A program made the position numbers and the translations under genes. 64,000 nt of DNA from Schizophyllum amplum (taxonomy: Eukaryota > Basidiomycota > Agaricomycetes > Agaricales > Schizophyllaceae). The stretch covers positions 62,001-126,000 of the forward strand of contig VDMD01000016.1 in NCBI GenBank assembly GCA_007026445.1, in the 5' to 3' direction. Positions 11,501 through 23,053 of the stretch are shown here, one piece after another (the stretch's first letter is position 1; each line of letters opens with the position of its first letter). A model generated the notes under the pieces. That model was given only the letters and a program-made list of their open reading frames with translations. It was not told the origin of the DNA and did not search any database.

Positions 11501-13336
11501 ATTATCGCGAACTCGAAGAAGCGGAAGGTGCAGGAGCGCGACTTCAGCGAGGCTGGAACCGATGACGAGGACGACAAAGACATTGATGCTGGGGTTACGG
11601 CCGCCGCGTCGTCCTTCCGGCGGACAGAGTCGGAGAAGGTGCCTAGCAAGCGTGCGAAGACGGCAGGAAAGAGCAAGCTACAACGCGCTGCGACGACGTC
11701 GGCCGTGAAGCTGGACAAGACGACTGCGACGAAGGCGGGGGCGAAGGGGAAAGGGAAGGGGAAGGACAAGTCAAAGGCGGAGTCGCCGGCGAAAGAGTTT
11801 ACGGCGAGTCAGTTCGATAGGGCGGGGGAGGACGACTTCGACGACATGGAGGTCGAGACGGTGGCTATACCTACCGGGGGATTTGTCTCAGCGTCCTCGC
11901 TGGACATACGTGGAAGGGCAGCAAGGACAGCAAGATCGAGCTCGCCAGAGGAGCCTCTTGCTAATACGTCAACGACTCTTGCCTCATCACCCTGTAAGTC
12001 CCTGTATGTTTTCTGTTTGCCGGAGCTGACGTTGACCACAGCTCCCCCTCCAAAGAAGATAAGTAAGAAGAAAAAACGCTCATCTTCACCTTCATCTCCC
12101 GCCGCTGCGCGAGGACCCATTGATATCCTCTCGTCACCCGAACCGGAATCTCACTCACCTCAGCGTCCATCTCTGTCACCCCGTCGTTCATCTCCGTCAC
12201 CTGCATATCCTTCGCCTGAAGCCGTCGCAGATCGCAGCATGGCTTGGCTTGTTGACGACGACGACGACGCATCCGAGGACATCATGATCGTCAACTCATC
12301 GCCAGCCAGGTCCTCACCCGTTCCTGACCTCCAGCCATCTCCCGCACGCAGTTCGCCCCAGCGTCCACTCTTGATGCCCTCCACTCCCGGAGACAGCGAC
12401 ATTGAGATCGTGGATACTATGCTCGTGCGCAGGCGGACGCGGTCACCACCTGCGGAAGCTCGAGGATCTCAACGTGTGAATCGTCCTGCGAAACGCGCCC
12501 GGGTACGGACACCTTCGCCTGACGCGGATACCTCTATCGAATTCGTTGACGAGCCGTTGGACCATATCCTGGCGCATTCTGCGCCATCGCAGAGTACTGC
12601 TGGCACGTCGAAGAGCCAGCAAGGTTTGAGTGAAGGCGTCCAGCGCTCGAAATTCAAGCCTTCCAAAGCGCCTAAGAACCTATCGACCGCTGAAGAAGAC
12701 TCGCGCGCTATGCCTCCGCCCCCGATTCCACTTCCAAGATCTAGTTCCATGCCGTCACCCACCGGTCCTCCTCCGCTTACGCAACCAATTCGCGGCCCGG
12801 GCAGGAAGAGGGCACGCATCATAGAGATCCCATCCGACTCTCCTGAAGAGCACACCTCGCCGCCGCGTCGCCTCTACCGCCGCCAGACATCGCCCACGGA
12901 GACCCGACGCAGGCAGAAAAAGCAGGAGGCCCCCCTCCTCCCGCGCAAACGTAACGCGCTGTTTGACTACGCCGCGGAGCATTCGGGCGACGAAGTCAGC
13001 GCTGGGGAGTCCGGAAGCGAGGAAGAGGAGGAGGAGGAGGACCGCCGGTTCGTCACCGAGCTGCCGGCGACGCAGGCCTCCCCGTCTTACCAGCAAACGC
13101 AAGCGTACATGCAGGGCTTGATGACACAGGCGCCGAGTGGCCTCGACTTCGGGGCACGACCCGTACGGCGGGGCAAGTTTGGTCGCGCGGAGCTGCTGAG
13201 CAATAGGCGGCGAGAGGGGGTGTCCAGCTCACCGCCTCCGGAGGAGGAGGACGGCGAGCCGAACGAGTACTCGTTCGGCAGCTTCGTAGTGGATGATGAC
13301 GCTGAGATTTCCTACTTGACTTCGAGCGAATCATAG
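8595..13336 (+). CDS. MPH1: FANCM/Mph1-type DNA helicase
   Basis: SF2 DNA helicase that remodels replication forks and D-loops. The start [19 protein letters not shown] fits the family. Helicase motifs in order: [19 protein letters not shown] (Walker A), [13 protein letters not shown] (Ia), [16 protein letters not shown] (DEAH), LALTATPG (III), [15 protein letters not shown] (IV), [20 protein letters not shown] (V) and [13 protein letters not shown] (VI). The insert between lobes is present. About ten short introns interrupt the first half. The C-terminal part from about 11400 is one long low-complexity exon plus one intron, rich in Lys, Ser-Pro and Asp/Glu runs with [12 protein letters not shown] repeats. 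All joins keep the frame, in contrast to several neighbours. Confidence 0.93.
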
Positions 13337-13630
13337 CTGAACGAGATCATTCAAGGGGCATTGCTCTGCAATCTCTGCGATTCTGGACTAGACTCATGTA
13401 TCAGAATAGGACTCTCGGTGTAATTAATCGGTCTGGCAACAGCTGCCTCACTTCTGCTGCCAACTGATTTCCCTCGCAAGCAGAAGTAGCCGCACTTTGA
13501 AACTTATGTACAGTTGTTGGTCCATCACACGTCATCAGATTACATACGCCAGCCAATCGCAAAACTGCGCGCCGCTAAACATGCGCGTGCCAATCGGAAG
13601 ACTTGCCATACCCGGACAGTCACTCGCGTC
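13337..13630. other. 3' flank of the helicase gene; no gene seen
   Basis: I see no supported exon here. The stretch probably holds the helicase 3' UTR and upstream sequence of the promoter-like site at 13631. Confidence 0.35.
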
Positions 13631-14322
13631 TATAAAGGTCAAGAGAACCCCGCACGATTGATTCCCTCCTTCCCCCTCTTATCCTCCCCAGATCCTCCCC
13701 TTTCTCGTCCTCGTCGCTCACTTTTGTGCATCCACTTCATGCACCTATAGAAGATTGAGTATATGCTGCAGCGAACATGTGGGCGACATGTTTCTAGGGT
13801 GCTATCGTCGCCGTCTGGCTGAGTCGGGCTTCAGCCCATCTGCGAGGTGCGTCGCCTGCTCAGTTCAGGACCTTGGTCTCACAGGTTCGAGTAGAATTAT
13901 ACGGTGTCCCACGCACTACATATGCTCACTGCAAGGCCCTGTCAATGTTAGGTTATGTCGTCGAAAATATCAAGCCCTTCAACATGACCTCGCTTCGCCA
14001 TAGTTTCCTCCAGCTCGCTCCGCCTCGTACCCCTTCCCCCTTTTCTGTCTGCACGTCAGGTTACCAGTTCACTTCATCAACACCTGGACCGCCCTAGCTC
14101 GCCTCGCTTAGGTGCTCGTCACCTGCCGAACCGCCACGTCCCTTGGCCCGTCCTGAATGTCGTTCACGCCGTCGCGTCGCTCTGCACTGCCGATCTCATC
14201 GCTGGCACCGACGGCCGCCCGTACCCCTGTACATCATTCCCCGAGTCAACTGCTGGCTCGGGAACTTTGACATCGTTGCCGTTGGCCCTCTTCCATCGGA
14301 AGGCGCCGTACTGCCGGTGTAA
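13631..14322 (+). other. Possible unresolved gene of unknown function
   Basis: TATAAA at 13631-13636 is followed by a strongly pyrimidine-rich tract, as at the start of fungal transcripts. Downstream are two stretches that look coding: VRVELYGVPRTTYAHCKALS and onward (about 13873-13980), and a segment reading VLNVVHAVASLCTADLIAG then LYIIPRVNCWLGNFDIVAVG ending in TAA at 14320-14322. The second needs one added base in a run of four C near 14215, the same error type seen in surer genes. I cannot name the product or assemble a complete model; it may also be a decayed gene. Confidence 0.25.
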
Positions 14323-14860
14323 CACCATGCGGGACGCTGGCTCGGTGAAGGGCGTTCACAGGGCCCAGACAGGCCCTTCGTGCGGTCACGATGGACGCCT
14401 GCGTGGACCCCGGAAGACTCTTACGACAAGGGACTTGCCGCAGGCAATGCCAGGAAGGGTAGGCGCTTGCCGAGCTCGTCGTACGCCCTCCATTTCCGTC
14501 GCCTTCCGAGTCTTTTGGACCCTCATCTGCATGCAGTGCGTCCCCGCCTCGTTTCTAAGCCATCCTTCCCATTCTTCTCCGGATGGTATCTTTGCAGACT
14601 TGACTTTCCAACTTGACTTTTCACTTGTTCTTCACCGCGCCGTTATCGTCTATCACATCCATTGCGTTTGGGCCTGCTACTGCAGCCTTCTGCTGCAATA
14701 CACGAACGTTTCTCTGGTCTACGTGCCTTGTCGTGAACCCGAATACTCCCTTGCGGGGATGATCTATAGTCTCCCCAGGGATGATCTGTAATCTGTCCAT
14801 CTCAAGCGCAAGATAGGGGGTCCGTGCGGCTATCGATGAGATCATTGAGCGCCTAGAGCA
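14323..14860. other. Intergenic, no gene seen
   Basis: No exon or RNA gene is supported. The last part should hold upstream control sites of the metallothionein gene. Confidence 0.3.
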
Positions 14861-14868
14861 TATATAAA
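14861..14868 (+). promoter_or_regulatory. TATA box of the metallothionein gene
   Basis: TATATAAA lies 74 bp upstream of the metallothionein ATG, with a compact leader ending in CATCACC before the ATG. A strong TATA box is expected for a metal-inducible gene. Confidence 0.6.
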
Positions 14869-14934
14869 GGCCTCCCACAGCTTTGCTGGCTTTCAGTGCG
14901 TCTTTACATCCACAAAGTCGAATTCTTCATCACC

Positions 14935-15155
14935 ATGTACTCCGTGCGTGTGCCGTTCCTCTCTTCGTGTGCACGACGCTGACTACGGTTGTGTCTCCTG
15001 CAGACTGAGATCCTCAAGAACCAGGCCTGCGGCAACTCGACTTGCTCGTGCGGCGACAAGTGTGTTCCTCCTCTCTTCGCGACATTCCTTCGATGCTGAC
15101 GGTAATCAGGTGCGGCTGCGCCCAGGGCCAGTGCACGTGCGGCAGCAGCAAGTAA
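14935..15155 (+). CDS. Metallothionein, 36 residues, three exons
   Basis: Too short to appear as an open reading frame. Exon 1 is only ATG TAC TCC (14935-14943). Intron 1 runs 14944-15003 (GTGCGT...CTGCAG), exon 2 15004-15059, intron 2 15060-15109 (GTGTGT...ATCAG) and exon 3 15110-15155 with stop TAA. The product has 36 residues with seven Cys at positions 12, 17, 19, 23, 25, 30 and 32: CGNSTCSCGDK then CGCAQGQCTCGSSK. The spacing C-x4-CxC-x3-CxC-x4-CxC and the lack of aromatic residues in the Cys part match the seven-Cys copper metallothioneins of Neurospora and Agaricomycetes, which chelate Cu(I) through thiolates in the cytosol. A TATA box sits 74 bp upstream. Cys density and clean splice sites make chance unlikely. 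Metal specificity cannot be read from sequence. Confidence 0.85.
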
Positions 15156-15633
15156 AGGGCCCGCTCCCTACCATGTCCTAGTCCGCTAGCGGCGCTGTAA
15201 TCAGAGCTGAACGAACATACTTCGAGAAATCAATGCGTGTACTGTAGCGAGATTTGGGTCAGGAACTGCCTTCGATAGTCTTGCCGTGGGATTTGAGAGG
15301 CCGTTGAGAGGCTGCTGTTGACTGTGGCGTTTGCACACGGAGTGTCTTGTCTCCCACTCGCCTTTCAAACTCCCCTTGCTCCATCCCTTCACACAAGTTT
15401 TGCTTCAAGATGGTCCCCATAGCCTTCAGTCGTTGACTGCTGTTCATAAGAGCCGAGGAGTAGCCAGTGCCGGCTCATCAGTTACGTCGACCGGCTCATG
15501 GGTGATCGCGACGCCGTCACGCAAGCACCCGTCGACGGCTTGCTTCGCACGACGAGGTTGCGTCTCATACCATCGCCCCCGACATGCGCCACGTCTGTGT
15601 AGCGTGAAGCCATACGTCTAGCCTCCTTCAGCC
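15156..15633. other. Intergenic, no gene seen
   Basis: This stretch holds the metallothionein 3' UTR and the promoter of the carrier gene. I see no supported exon. Confidence 0.35.
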
Positions 15634-16917
15634 ATGTCGTTAGACTCTTCAGCGAAGCCCTCCAACACTTCAGTGGACTATGTGGTCCGCTCTGTCATCG
15701 CGGGAGGCGTTGCTGGCGGCGTCGTGCGTGATCTACATCTACCCTTTACCTTCGCGCCGACTGACCTCGACGGCTGCTTCTTAGGCCAAGACGGCAGTCG
15801 CGCCCTTAGAGCGCATCAAGATCCTCTTTCAGACGCATCACAAGGAGTTCGTTGCTTATTCTGGTGTGTGTCGAGCTCTTGAGGTGCGAAGCGTCCACTC
15901 ATGCACCCAAGGTACATGGAGGGGCGTACTACAATCATTGCAATACATATGGCGAACGCAAGGCGTTCTGGGCCTATACAGAGGGCACTCGTTGACGCTC
16001 GCGCGAGCTGTTCCTCATGCGGCGGTAGGCTATACCGTGTACGAGGGCGCGAAGAAGGTGCGCCACTCCCCCTTGCGTGATAGATCCCTCGGTATCTCAC
16101 ACCATTACAGGTCATCATGCCGACTCCGGCTCTAGAGACATCATTTCGGAGGACACTTGTCGGCGCTGTAGCTGGTACGTCAAGATATGTTCGCCTTCCT
16201 GTTCCAACCCTCCCATTGTCAGCGATCACTCGCCTTGCTCTCGCCTCCCATCCCATGCGCACTCACCGCATGTCTTTAGAATACACTCCGGAGCTGCGTA
16301 TAATATTCAATCGTACTAACCCGTGCACAGGCGTGTCTGTACTCCCGATCACCTACCCTTTCGAACTCATACGCGTCCGCATGGCAATGGAGGCAAGCTC
16401 TGATAGCAGGCCAAACCTACGCGCCGTCCTTCGCTCCATATACTCATATGAGGCGTCATTGAACCCCGTCTCATCAAGAGGCACCATCCTACATTTCTAC
16501 CGCGGCTTCGTGGTCAGCGCTGTCGGCACCGTGCCATACCGCGGCGGCATATTCCTCGTCTGGGAAACACTGAACGCTCGCGCACGGGAGACGCTGTCGC
16601 CCGAATTCCGCGCTCGAAATCGGCACACACTGAATCTGGCTATTGGAGCCATTGCTGGCACGAGCGCGCAAATCGTGACATATCCGCTGGAGGTCATTCG
16701 CCGGATGCAGCAGGCTAGCGGATACTTTCTGGCGGCGGCGGGTATGCAGCCGATGAAGGACCAATATGCGTTCAAGACTACAGTGTTGAAGATATGGCGG
16801 ACGAGCGGTTGGCGAGGCTACTACGCGGGATTGGGCATTGGACTCGTGAAGCAGGTTCCTTTGCACAGTATATCCCTTTCCGTATGGCAGGCAATGAAGC
16901 AGCTTTTGGATATATAA
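15634..16917 (+). CDS. LEU5: Mitochondrial carrier, Leu5/SLC25A16-type (coenzyme A)
   Basis: About five exons encoding a full three-repeat mitochondrial carrier. The start MSLDSSAKPSNTSVDYVVRS leads into IAGGVAGG. The three signature sequences are APLERIKILFQ, YPFELIRVRM and YPLEVIRRMQ, each fitting Px[DE]xx[KR]. Other family marks are GLYRGHSLTLARAVPHAAVG, FYRGFVVSAVGTVPYRG and GYYAGLGIGLVKQVPLHSIS. These resemble the Leu5/Graves-disease-carrier group, which brings coenzyme A (or a precursor) into the matrix. The protein should sit in the inner mitochondrial membrane with six helices. The carrier family is certain; the coenzyme A assignment rests on motif likeness. Confidence 0.85.
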
Positions 16918-17162
16918 TTTAGAAACAGTGAGATATGCACAGGAGGCGTCTGTTTGCCGGGTGCGCAGTTGAACTTCAACTTGAACATTAGAGGCGGCCC
17001 GCCTGCCGGCCTTTGCCGAAGCAACACCGACTTCCGGAAACGTCACGCGTTTGTTGCTTTTTGACCTCATCGTCCACCGTCGACTGGGCCATCCGTGTTC
17101 CTACCTCCGTCCCGTTGTAATCGATTTTCCTCTGTACGAACAGCGAGACCTCACGCGTATCG
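16918..17162. other. Short intergenic region
   Basis: Tail of the carrier gene and 5' region of the RNA-binding protein gene; nothing else is supported. Confidence 0.3.
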
Positions 17163-19815
17163 ATGCTATACGACCCCTCCACGGCCAAGCAACTGAAGCC
17201 ATGGCTCATCCGAACACTTGAACCCATGTCCGTGCTTTGGCTGCTGACTGATGATAGCTTGCTCACGAAATTACAACAGTTGCGACGCTGAACCGAGCGC
17301 ATTAGCTGAATATATCCTTGCATTGCTGAAGCACAACGGCCCGGAGGGCGAGCTGCGCAAGGAGCTGACAGTGCAGCTCGAAGAGTTCTTGGAAAAAGGT
17401 GCGTGACGCACTCCTTGCGCGAGAGTTGAGGACTTACTCCGCTGCACAGAGTGCGCTCGCTTCATTGATTCTCTGTTCGGCGTTCTACGCTCCAAGTCCT
17501 ACCTCCCCTACGACGCGCAAGGCCCGGGGGATGCTGGGATCCCCATACCTCTCGACGGTTTGGTGTCTCCAGCGGGCGAGAGCCCAAATCGCAATCGGCG
17601 GAAGCGCGACCTGGACGATGTGGATGACCGTGCCCATCCCCCGAAAGGCCCGCGGTTATCTCAAGACGGTTCGCGCTACCGTGATCGAGACGCGGCGGGA
17701 GGTGCCTTCGATAAGCGAGACGGCCGGGGAAACTGGGCGGGCGCGCCTCAGAATGGCATGGGCGGCCCTATGGGTATGGGAATGAACGGCGGCATGGGCA
17801 TGGTACCGGGAATGCAGCAGCAGATGAACCAGGGTCGCACGAACTACAGACCACCGGACGCTGCTCGTAGAGGGCTCTGCAGGGACTATCACAGTACGTG
17901 GCCCGTCCATCGCTATCTACATATGCTGATGATTTCTTGAAGACTTCGGGTACTGTTCAAGAGGCGACATGTGCAAATTCAGCCACGGCAACGAAGCGTT
18001 CGTCCCGAACATGCCCATGGGCTTCCCTATGGGTCCCGCCGCCAATGGCTTCATACCCATGATGATGGATCCTACTGCTGCTGGCTTCGGCGGTGACAGC
18101 GCTGCATACGACCCCAACGATCCTTCATTAGACATGCGCGTGCCCACCGCCCCCGCCGCGCTCCGCAACGGCCGCGCACCCTTCCTACATCGCGAGCAGC
18201 CGAATCCTCGTATCCTCAACACCCCTGGCGAATTGCCCGTCATTCAAGACCTGACACCTCAGCAGCAGCAATTGCAGCTAGCCGCCGCGCAGCAGAACGG
18301 GAATGGACCACCCACTGGGCCGATGAACGGCGCGGCGACGGAGGCCAAGCCTGGCCAGCAGAAACGGGGGAAACGAGGAAGCGGTGCTACGAAGAAGGGC
18401 TTCACACCTGCACCTGCAGGCGAGCAGTCGGCGCAGCAGCTTCGTCCGGCCCGCGGCAATACCAAAACACTCGTGGTGGAGAAAATTCCGATGGACCACC
18501 TCACCGTAGACGGGATCACGACATGGTTTGCGCGGTTTGGAAGCGTTACGCATGTCGCGATCGATCCGACATCTCGAAGGACCGGCAACGGGAAAGCGCT
18601 AGTGTCGTTCGCAGAGGTCGCGGAGGCACAGAAGGCGTGGAAGTGCGAGGACGCCATTTTCGGCAACCGTTTTGTGCGCGTGTTCTGGCATCGTCCGATG
18701 GAGGGACAAGGCCACCGCGGGTTGCAGGCGCTGGTGAAGAGTGCGGACCAAGTGGCGCGTGTGAACGACATGGAGGACGTCAAGGCGACGCCGGACGAGG
18801 CAACGAAGCCTACGCCACCACCCGTCGCACCGAAGAAACCGACAGGAGCGGCTGCAGCACTCGCTGCCAGGCAGGCGTTGCTGGAGAAGCAGATCGCGGA
18901 GCAGAAGGAGCTCATGGCGAAAGTCATGGCACCCGGTACATCCACCGAGGACAGGAAGGAGATGATGGCGCGGCTGCGCGTCCTCGGAGAGGAGATGAAG
19001 AAGCCGGCTCCGACATCAGACGAGGACCGCGAAAAGCAAGAGCGCGAGCGGCTTGACAAGGAGCTCGAATTGCATGCTGCCACCACCGACGGGATGGAAG
19101 GGGTTAAGGAGGGTGACGGCGAGACGGCAGAGGACCTCAAGGCGAAGCTAGAGCGCTTGCGATCGGAAGCAGCTAGCTTGGGCATCAACCCTGACGCACC
19201 ATTGTCGGCGCCAGCGCCCAGCTATCGGGGCGGCTTCCGCGGGCGTGGGCGGGGTCGTGGGCGAGGCTACTTCCGCGGCGGCGCGCCCGGCAGCATGAAG
19301 CTGGACAACCGCCCGAAGAAGTTGGTGCTGAAAGGCGTCGGCCAAGATGCCGTGGAGCATGCTAAAAGCTGGTTCGAGGTGAGTCTGCTGAAGTCGCTGC
19401 CTGCGTTGAAAGGGCTCACGCGTGTGCAGGCAACCGGACAGATGGACACGTTGGAGACCACAGACGACGGCGATGTGGTGGTTGGCTTCAAGTCTCGAGC
19501 GGCTGCAGAACAGGTGAGTTCCGCAACTCTGCCTTTTTTACCGAATGCTGAACATCTTGCCAGGCGCTTGCTAAGGGGAACAACATTCCGTCACTCGGCC
19601 AAGTGACCATCTCTTGGCAAGGCGCACCAGCGCCAAGTGCTGCCCATTCATCCGCATCTGCCGGCCCGTCGAAGGGTGCCACGCCGTCGCCTGAGCAGCA
19701 GCCCGAATCTCAGCCCGGCGAGAGAGCAGAACCTGTCCAGCGCCCTTATTCTCCTGCGCCAGACCCGGTTTATGCTTCCGGAGGGTATTCGGACGAAGAG
19801 GAGATGGGGATGTGA
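17163..19815 (+). CDS. RMN1: RBM26/27 (Rmn1)-type RNA-binding protein
   Basis: Exon 1 begins MLYDPSTAKQLKPWLIRTLEP. The first intron has the unusual 5' site GTCCGT (about 17228-17280) and the next exon continues CDAEPSALAEYILALLKHN, so the two make the PWI-like N-terminal fold of RBM26/27. Then follow a Met/Gly-rich linker, a CCCH finger (CRDYHNFGYCSRGDMCKFSH), an RRM (KTLVVEKIPMDHLTVDGI ... GKALVSFAEVAEAQKAW), a long helical segment (ALAARQALLEKQIAEQKELM), an RG-rich patch (FRGRGRGRGRGYFRGG) and a second, degenerate RRM (KKLVLKGVG ... DGDVVVGFKSRAAAEQ). The fission yeast relative Rmn1 works with the MTREC/Red1 nuclear RNA decay machinery. Stop at 19813-19815. Confidence 0.87.
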
Positions 19816-21220
19816 TTGCAATCCAGGAGAGCTCGTAGCTTACCACCGCTGCCTCAAAGGAAGGAGAAACAATATTCTGCGTCTGTCATGCATACACTGT
19901 CCACTTTTTATTGCTGTACTACTTTATACTGCCTGCGCTCAACGATTTGCGGTCCTCTGGTGTGCGGTATATCCGGCACCAGATCCTACAGGCATAGACC
20001 GCGTTTGACCTTGCTTCTTGTCTCGCAGCTCGCGACTTTGGACAGCCGGGGACACTTGCGACGTGACTTGCAAAAAAGTTGCAAGGCGGGTTCAATGTTG
20101 ATACATGTTTGGCCGCATGGCAAAGTGTACGGGATTTGCCGTCACGGAACCAAATGCCTTGAGCAGCACCTCTATCGCGGTTTTGCGGCTCTCACAACTC
20201 TTGTGGTATCTCCACATCGGAAATGCAGTCTACTTCATCTATACGAAGTCTACGACCACCATCTTCTGTCAAGCTGGCTGTCGACGATCCCTACACTGGT
20301 TTTCCCACCAACAATTCTGTACATTCTGGTCCGTCGCGGTGCCCTGCTATCCGTCTCTTCTAGCAATTCTACGGCTATTCTGATATGCGCGCCGCGTAAC
20401 ATCCTCGCCTCGTTTAGCGAGGAGCGGCGGTCCGCCACCGTTGCCTCGTCAGGTGAGTGATGCATCGATGGGTACTGTCCCCTCGGCATGCTTCCATTAT
20501 ATTCCAGGACGACCTTATGAATATAACTGTTGACTTGTTACCTGTGCTCGCCGCAGTGAAGACCTTGCGATAGCGCTGTGGCGCCGTGGCTCGTGCAGAC
20601 CACCTGCTCACGGGCGCACAGCTCGCGAGGAAACTGCCCTGTGCTCCCACGACAAGGTGGGCTAATTGTCTTTTTTACTCCGTTTGCGCCTGCACGGAGC
20701 GCCGACGGCGGAGATACGTACCCCTGGTCATGGGACACCCACGGTTCACATCGTTGCGAAGGACAGCAGGGCTTGTCCACGGAAGTTTGCTAGTTGAGCA
20801 CCAGGTTGGTGTCACTTTCCGCGTCTTCCTCGACGATAGCATTGACGATCACCTTCAAGACTAGTTTGAATACTTACCAGAGGCTTTTGAGGCTCCTGAG
20901 TCCTTATCTACTACCCATCTGTACCATCGCCCGTGCTTTCGGTTGTCGCTCTCACGGTAGCTCGAGCGGCGGTCTTCGCACTGATATCCTGCCGTGCCCG
21001 CGCGGAACTCGGCTGCTCCACCTCATGGTCCATGCATCGCTGATGTGGACCAAATAACTGCAACCTGCCCTCTTTTTAAACCGTGATCCCCCCATTTCCT
21101 CCTTTGTCTCTAACCACCACGGTCGTCTGCCGAGTACCGGTGCCCTGTTTCTCCATTGTCGCACTTTCTGCACTCCGTGTCTCTGTCTCTCTGCCCCATC
21201 ATCAAGTCCTCGCCTTCCCA
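19816..21220. other. 1.4-kb intergenic region, no gene seen
   Basis: Open frames here (up to about 214 codons) lack exon-like codon pattern, splice sites or recognisable motifs. The last 150 bp are pyrimidine-rich and probably hold the leader of the next gene. Confidence 0.35.
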
Positions 21221-23053
21221 ATGCCCGCCCTCAGGATGACCACGAAGAAGACGAGGTCCATCGTGAACGCCCTCTCTGCAGAGCTCGACAGCATAACCGA
21301 GACCCTCAAGCGCGTTCAAATTACCGGCAGGAAGAAGCGCGCCAGCGCAGGTGAGCCCTTGCTAATGTGGCGTAATCGCAGTAGGCTGACGTCGTTCGCG
21401 ATCAGACATCGCTGCCGCCGAAGACCCCATCATCGCCGGCCTCGTTGAAGGCCTGGGCGCTATGCGCCTCCGCCGTCGTCCCAATAAGAAGCGCACCGAC
21501 CTCCCACAAGCGACCGCCGCATCCGCGTACAATGGCCCGACTACCTCTACCCAAATCCCTGCGATCGGCAACCCTTCCTCCGGTAAGCCTACGAGCTGCT
21601 TCGCGCTTCTGTATTATCTAACCCGTTAGCAGCTGATGAAGTACACCCTTCGCTCAACACCTCCCCCGTGTGCCAGGACGAGCCTAGCGCCGTTGCCAAG
21701 ACGACGACGGAGGCTTGTGAGTTCTCCATCCTTTTGAAGCTGGCCTGCATGCTCACGTCGCTACCAGTCATCCTCCCGCCTATCTCATCCCTGGACGTCG
21801 GCCACGCCGCGCATGATTCTGAGTTGGAGCACGAGGAAGCCCCCATCTCCCTTCGAGACCGTAGGACGCGCCGTAAGGTGCGCTATGAACCGCTAGGGAA
21901 GACGGTTCGACCGGACAAGGTGGCGCGCGCACGCATCGAGTCAGCGCGCGCCGAGGAGGAGCAAGCCAGGGCCGAGCGCACGCTGGCCGCCATGCCCTTA
22001 CCCGCGGTCGCAAGCCTCGAAAGGCGTCTTCACAGTATGATGTCCGGGACCCGTACGCCGCCGAGATACTCGATGAGCATGCTGCTCAACGCGGAAGACG
22101 TCACCCCCGGCTCCGAGGAGCGCGTGCCGTCCCCCGCCTACGCCGCCGCCACCGTCCAGGAAGCAGCCGCTGCTGCTCAAGAGTGCACTGATCTCGCCGA
22201 CGATAAAGAAGACCACCACGACGAGCCCGTTATCCCGGCTCGCCACGTCGCTGCCCGTCGCGAGGCCTTCAAGGTCAGCGGCACGCACAAGAAGCGGTCG
22301 AGCGCCGCTGTGTACGAGAAGAAGACGGCGTCCGTTCAGAAGTCAGCGAAGAAGGCGGCCGTCACTCACAAGAGGCCCGATGCGCGCGTGCGGTTGGACG
22401 AGATGCCGGCGATCTTCGTCTCATCGTGTGCGGCGATCTTCCAGCAATGCGGCGTGAAGGTGTCAGACGAAGACTACCTGGAGATCGCACGCATGCGCCA
22501 GGCCGAGCTCGAGGACATGCCTTTGGAGGATGAGGACACCCTCATGGGCTCAGATGACGACTCGACACCCTGCCCCGACGCCTCCTACTCCAGCAGCTCA
22601 TCCTCGTCGTCCGACAGCGGCGACATGGAGGAGCCGTACGCGGACTCGACCTCCGACTTCGTCGGCTACCGTGGCAGCGCTTTCGCGCAGTCCAAGCCGG
22701 TCTACTCGAACCCCGACTTCTCCCTGATGCAGCCGGGCGAGTACGCGCCGGACGGATATGGGCAGTGGGAGCAGGCCCCGGCGTACCTGCAGTCCTCGTC
22801 GATGGAAGTCGACGACGCGTACAACCCCCACAATGCGATTTACGCCGCGGGCCCCTACTCAAGCAACGCCGCCCCCCGCACGAGCGCCGCGCTGCCGGTG
22901 TCCACGGACATCGAGATGGGCGGCGACGACACCTTCTACGGCGTCGCGTACAACAACAAATACGCCAGCCACTTCGACGCGGCGCACGGCCGATTGAGAC
23001 GCCCCATGTACAACGACTATGATGACCCCTACTCTGTCCCGGAGATGATCTAG
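21221..23053 (+). CDS. Protein of unknown function, disordered, Ser/Asp-rich
   Basis: Start ATG at 21221 follows a pyrimidine-rich leader (MPALRMTTKKTRSIVNALSA). Introns at about 21351-21406 (GTGAGC...ATCAG) and 21586-21631 join MTTKKTRSIV..., DIAAAEDPIIAGLVEGLGAM and ADEVHPSLNTSPVCQD in frame; the third junction near 21719 is uncertain because the frame stays open through it. The long last exon has SLRDRRTRRKVRYEPLGK, a charged helix (RARIESARAEEEQARAERTLA), a Lys-rich stretch, an acidic Ser run (about 22580-22625) and a Tyr/Asn-rich C-terminus ending SVPEMI. I recognise no domain. Basic and acidic patches suggest a nuclear protein, but that is a guess. Confidence 0.6.

Noticed and set aside
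18259..19188. 309-codon minus-strand open frame
   Set aside because: Shadow of the long RRM/coiled-coil exon of the Rmn1-type gene; Ser/Ala composition is an artefact of reverse GC-rich codons.
19816..20460. 214-codon plus-strand open frame after the Rmn1-type gene
   Set aside because: No motif, no promoter context and no exon-like codon pattern; likely chance.
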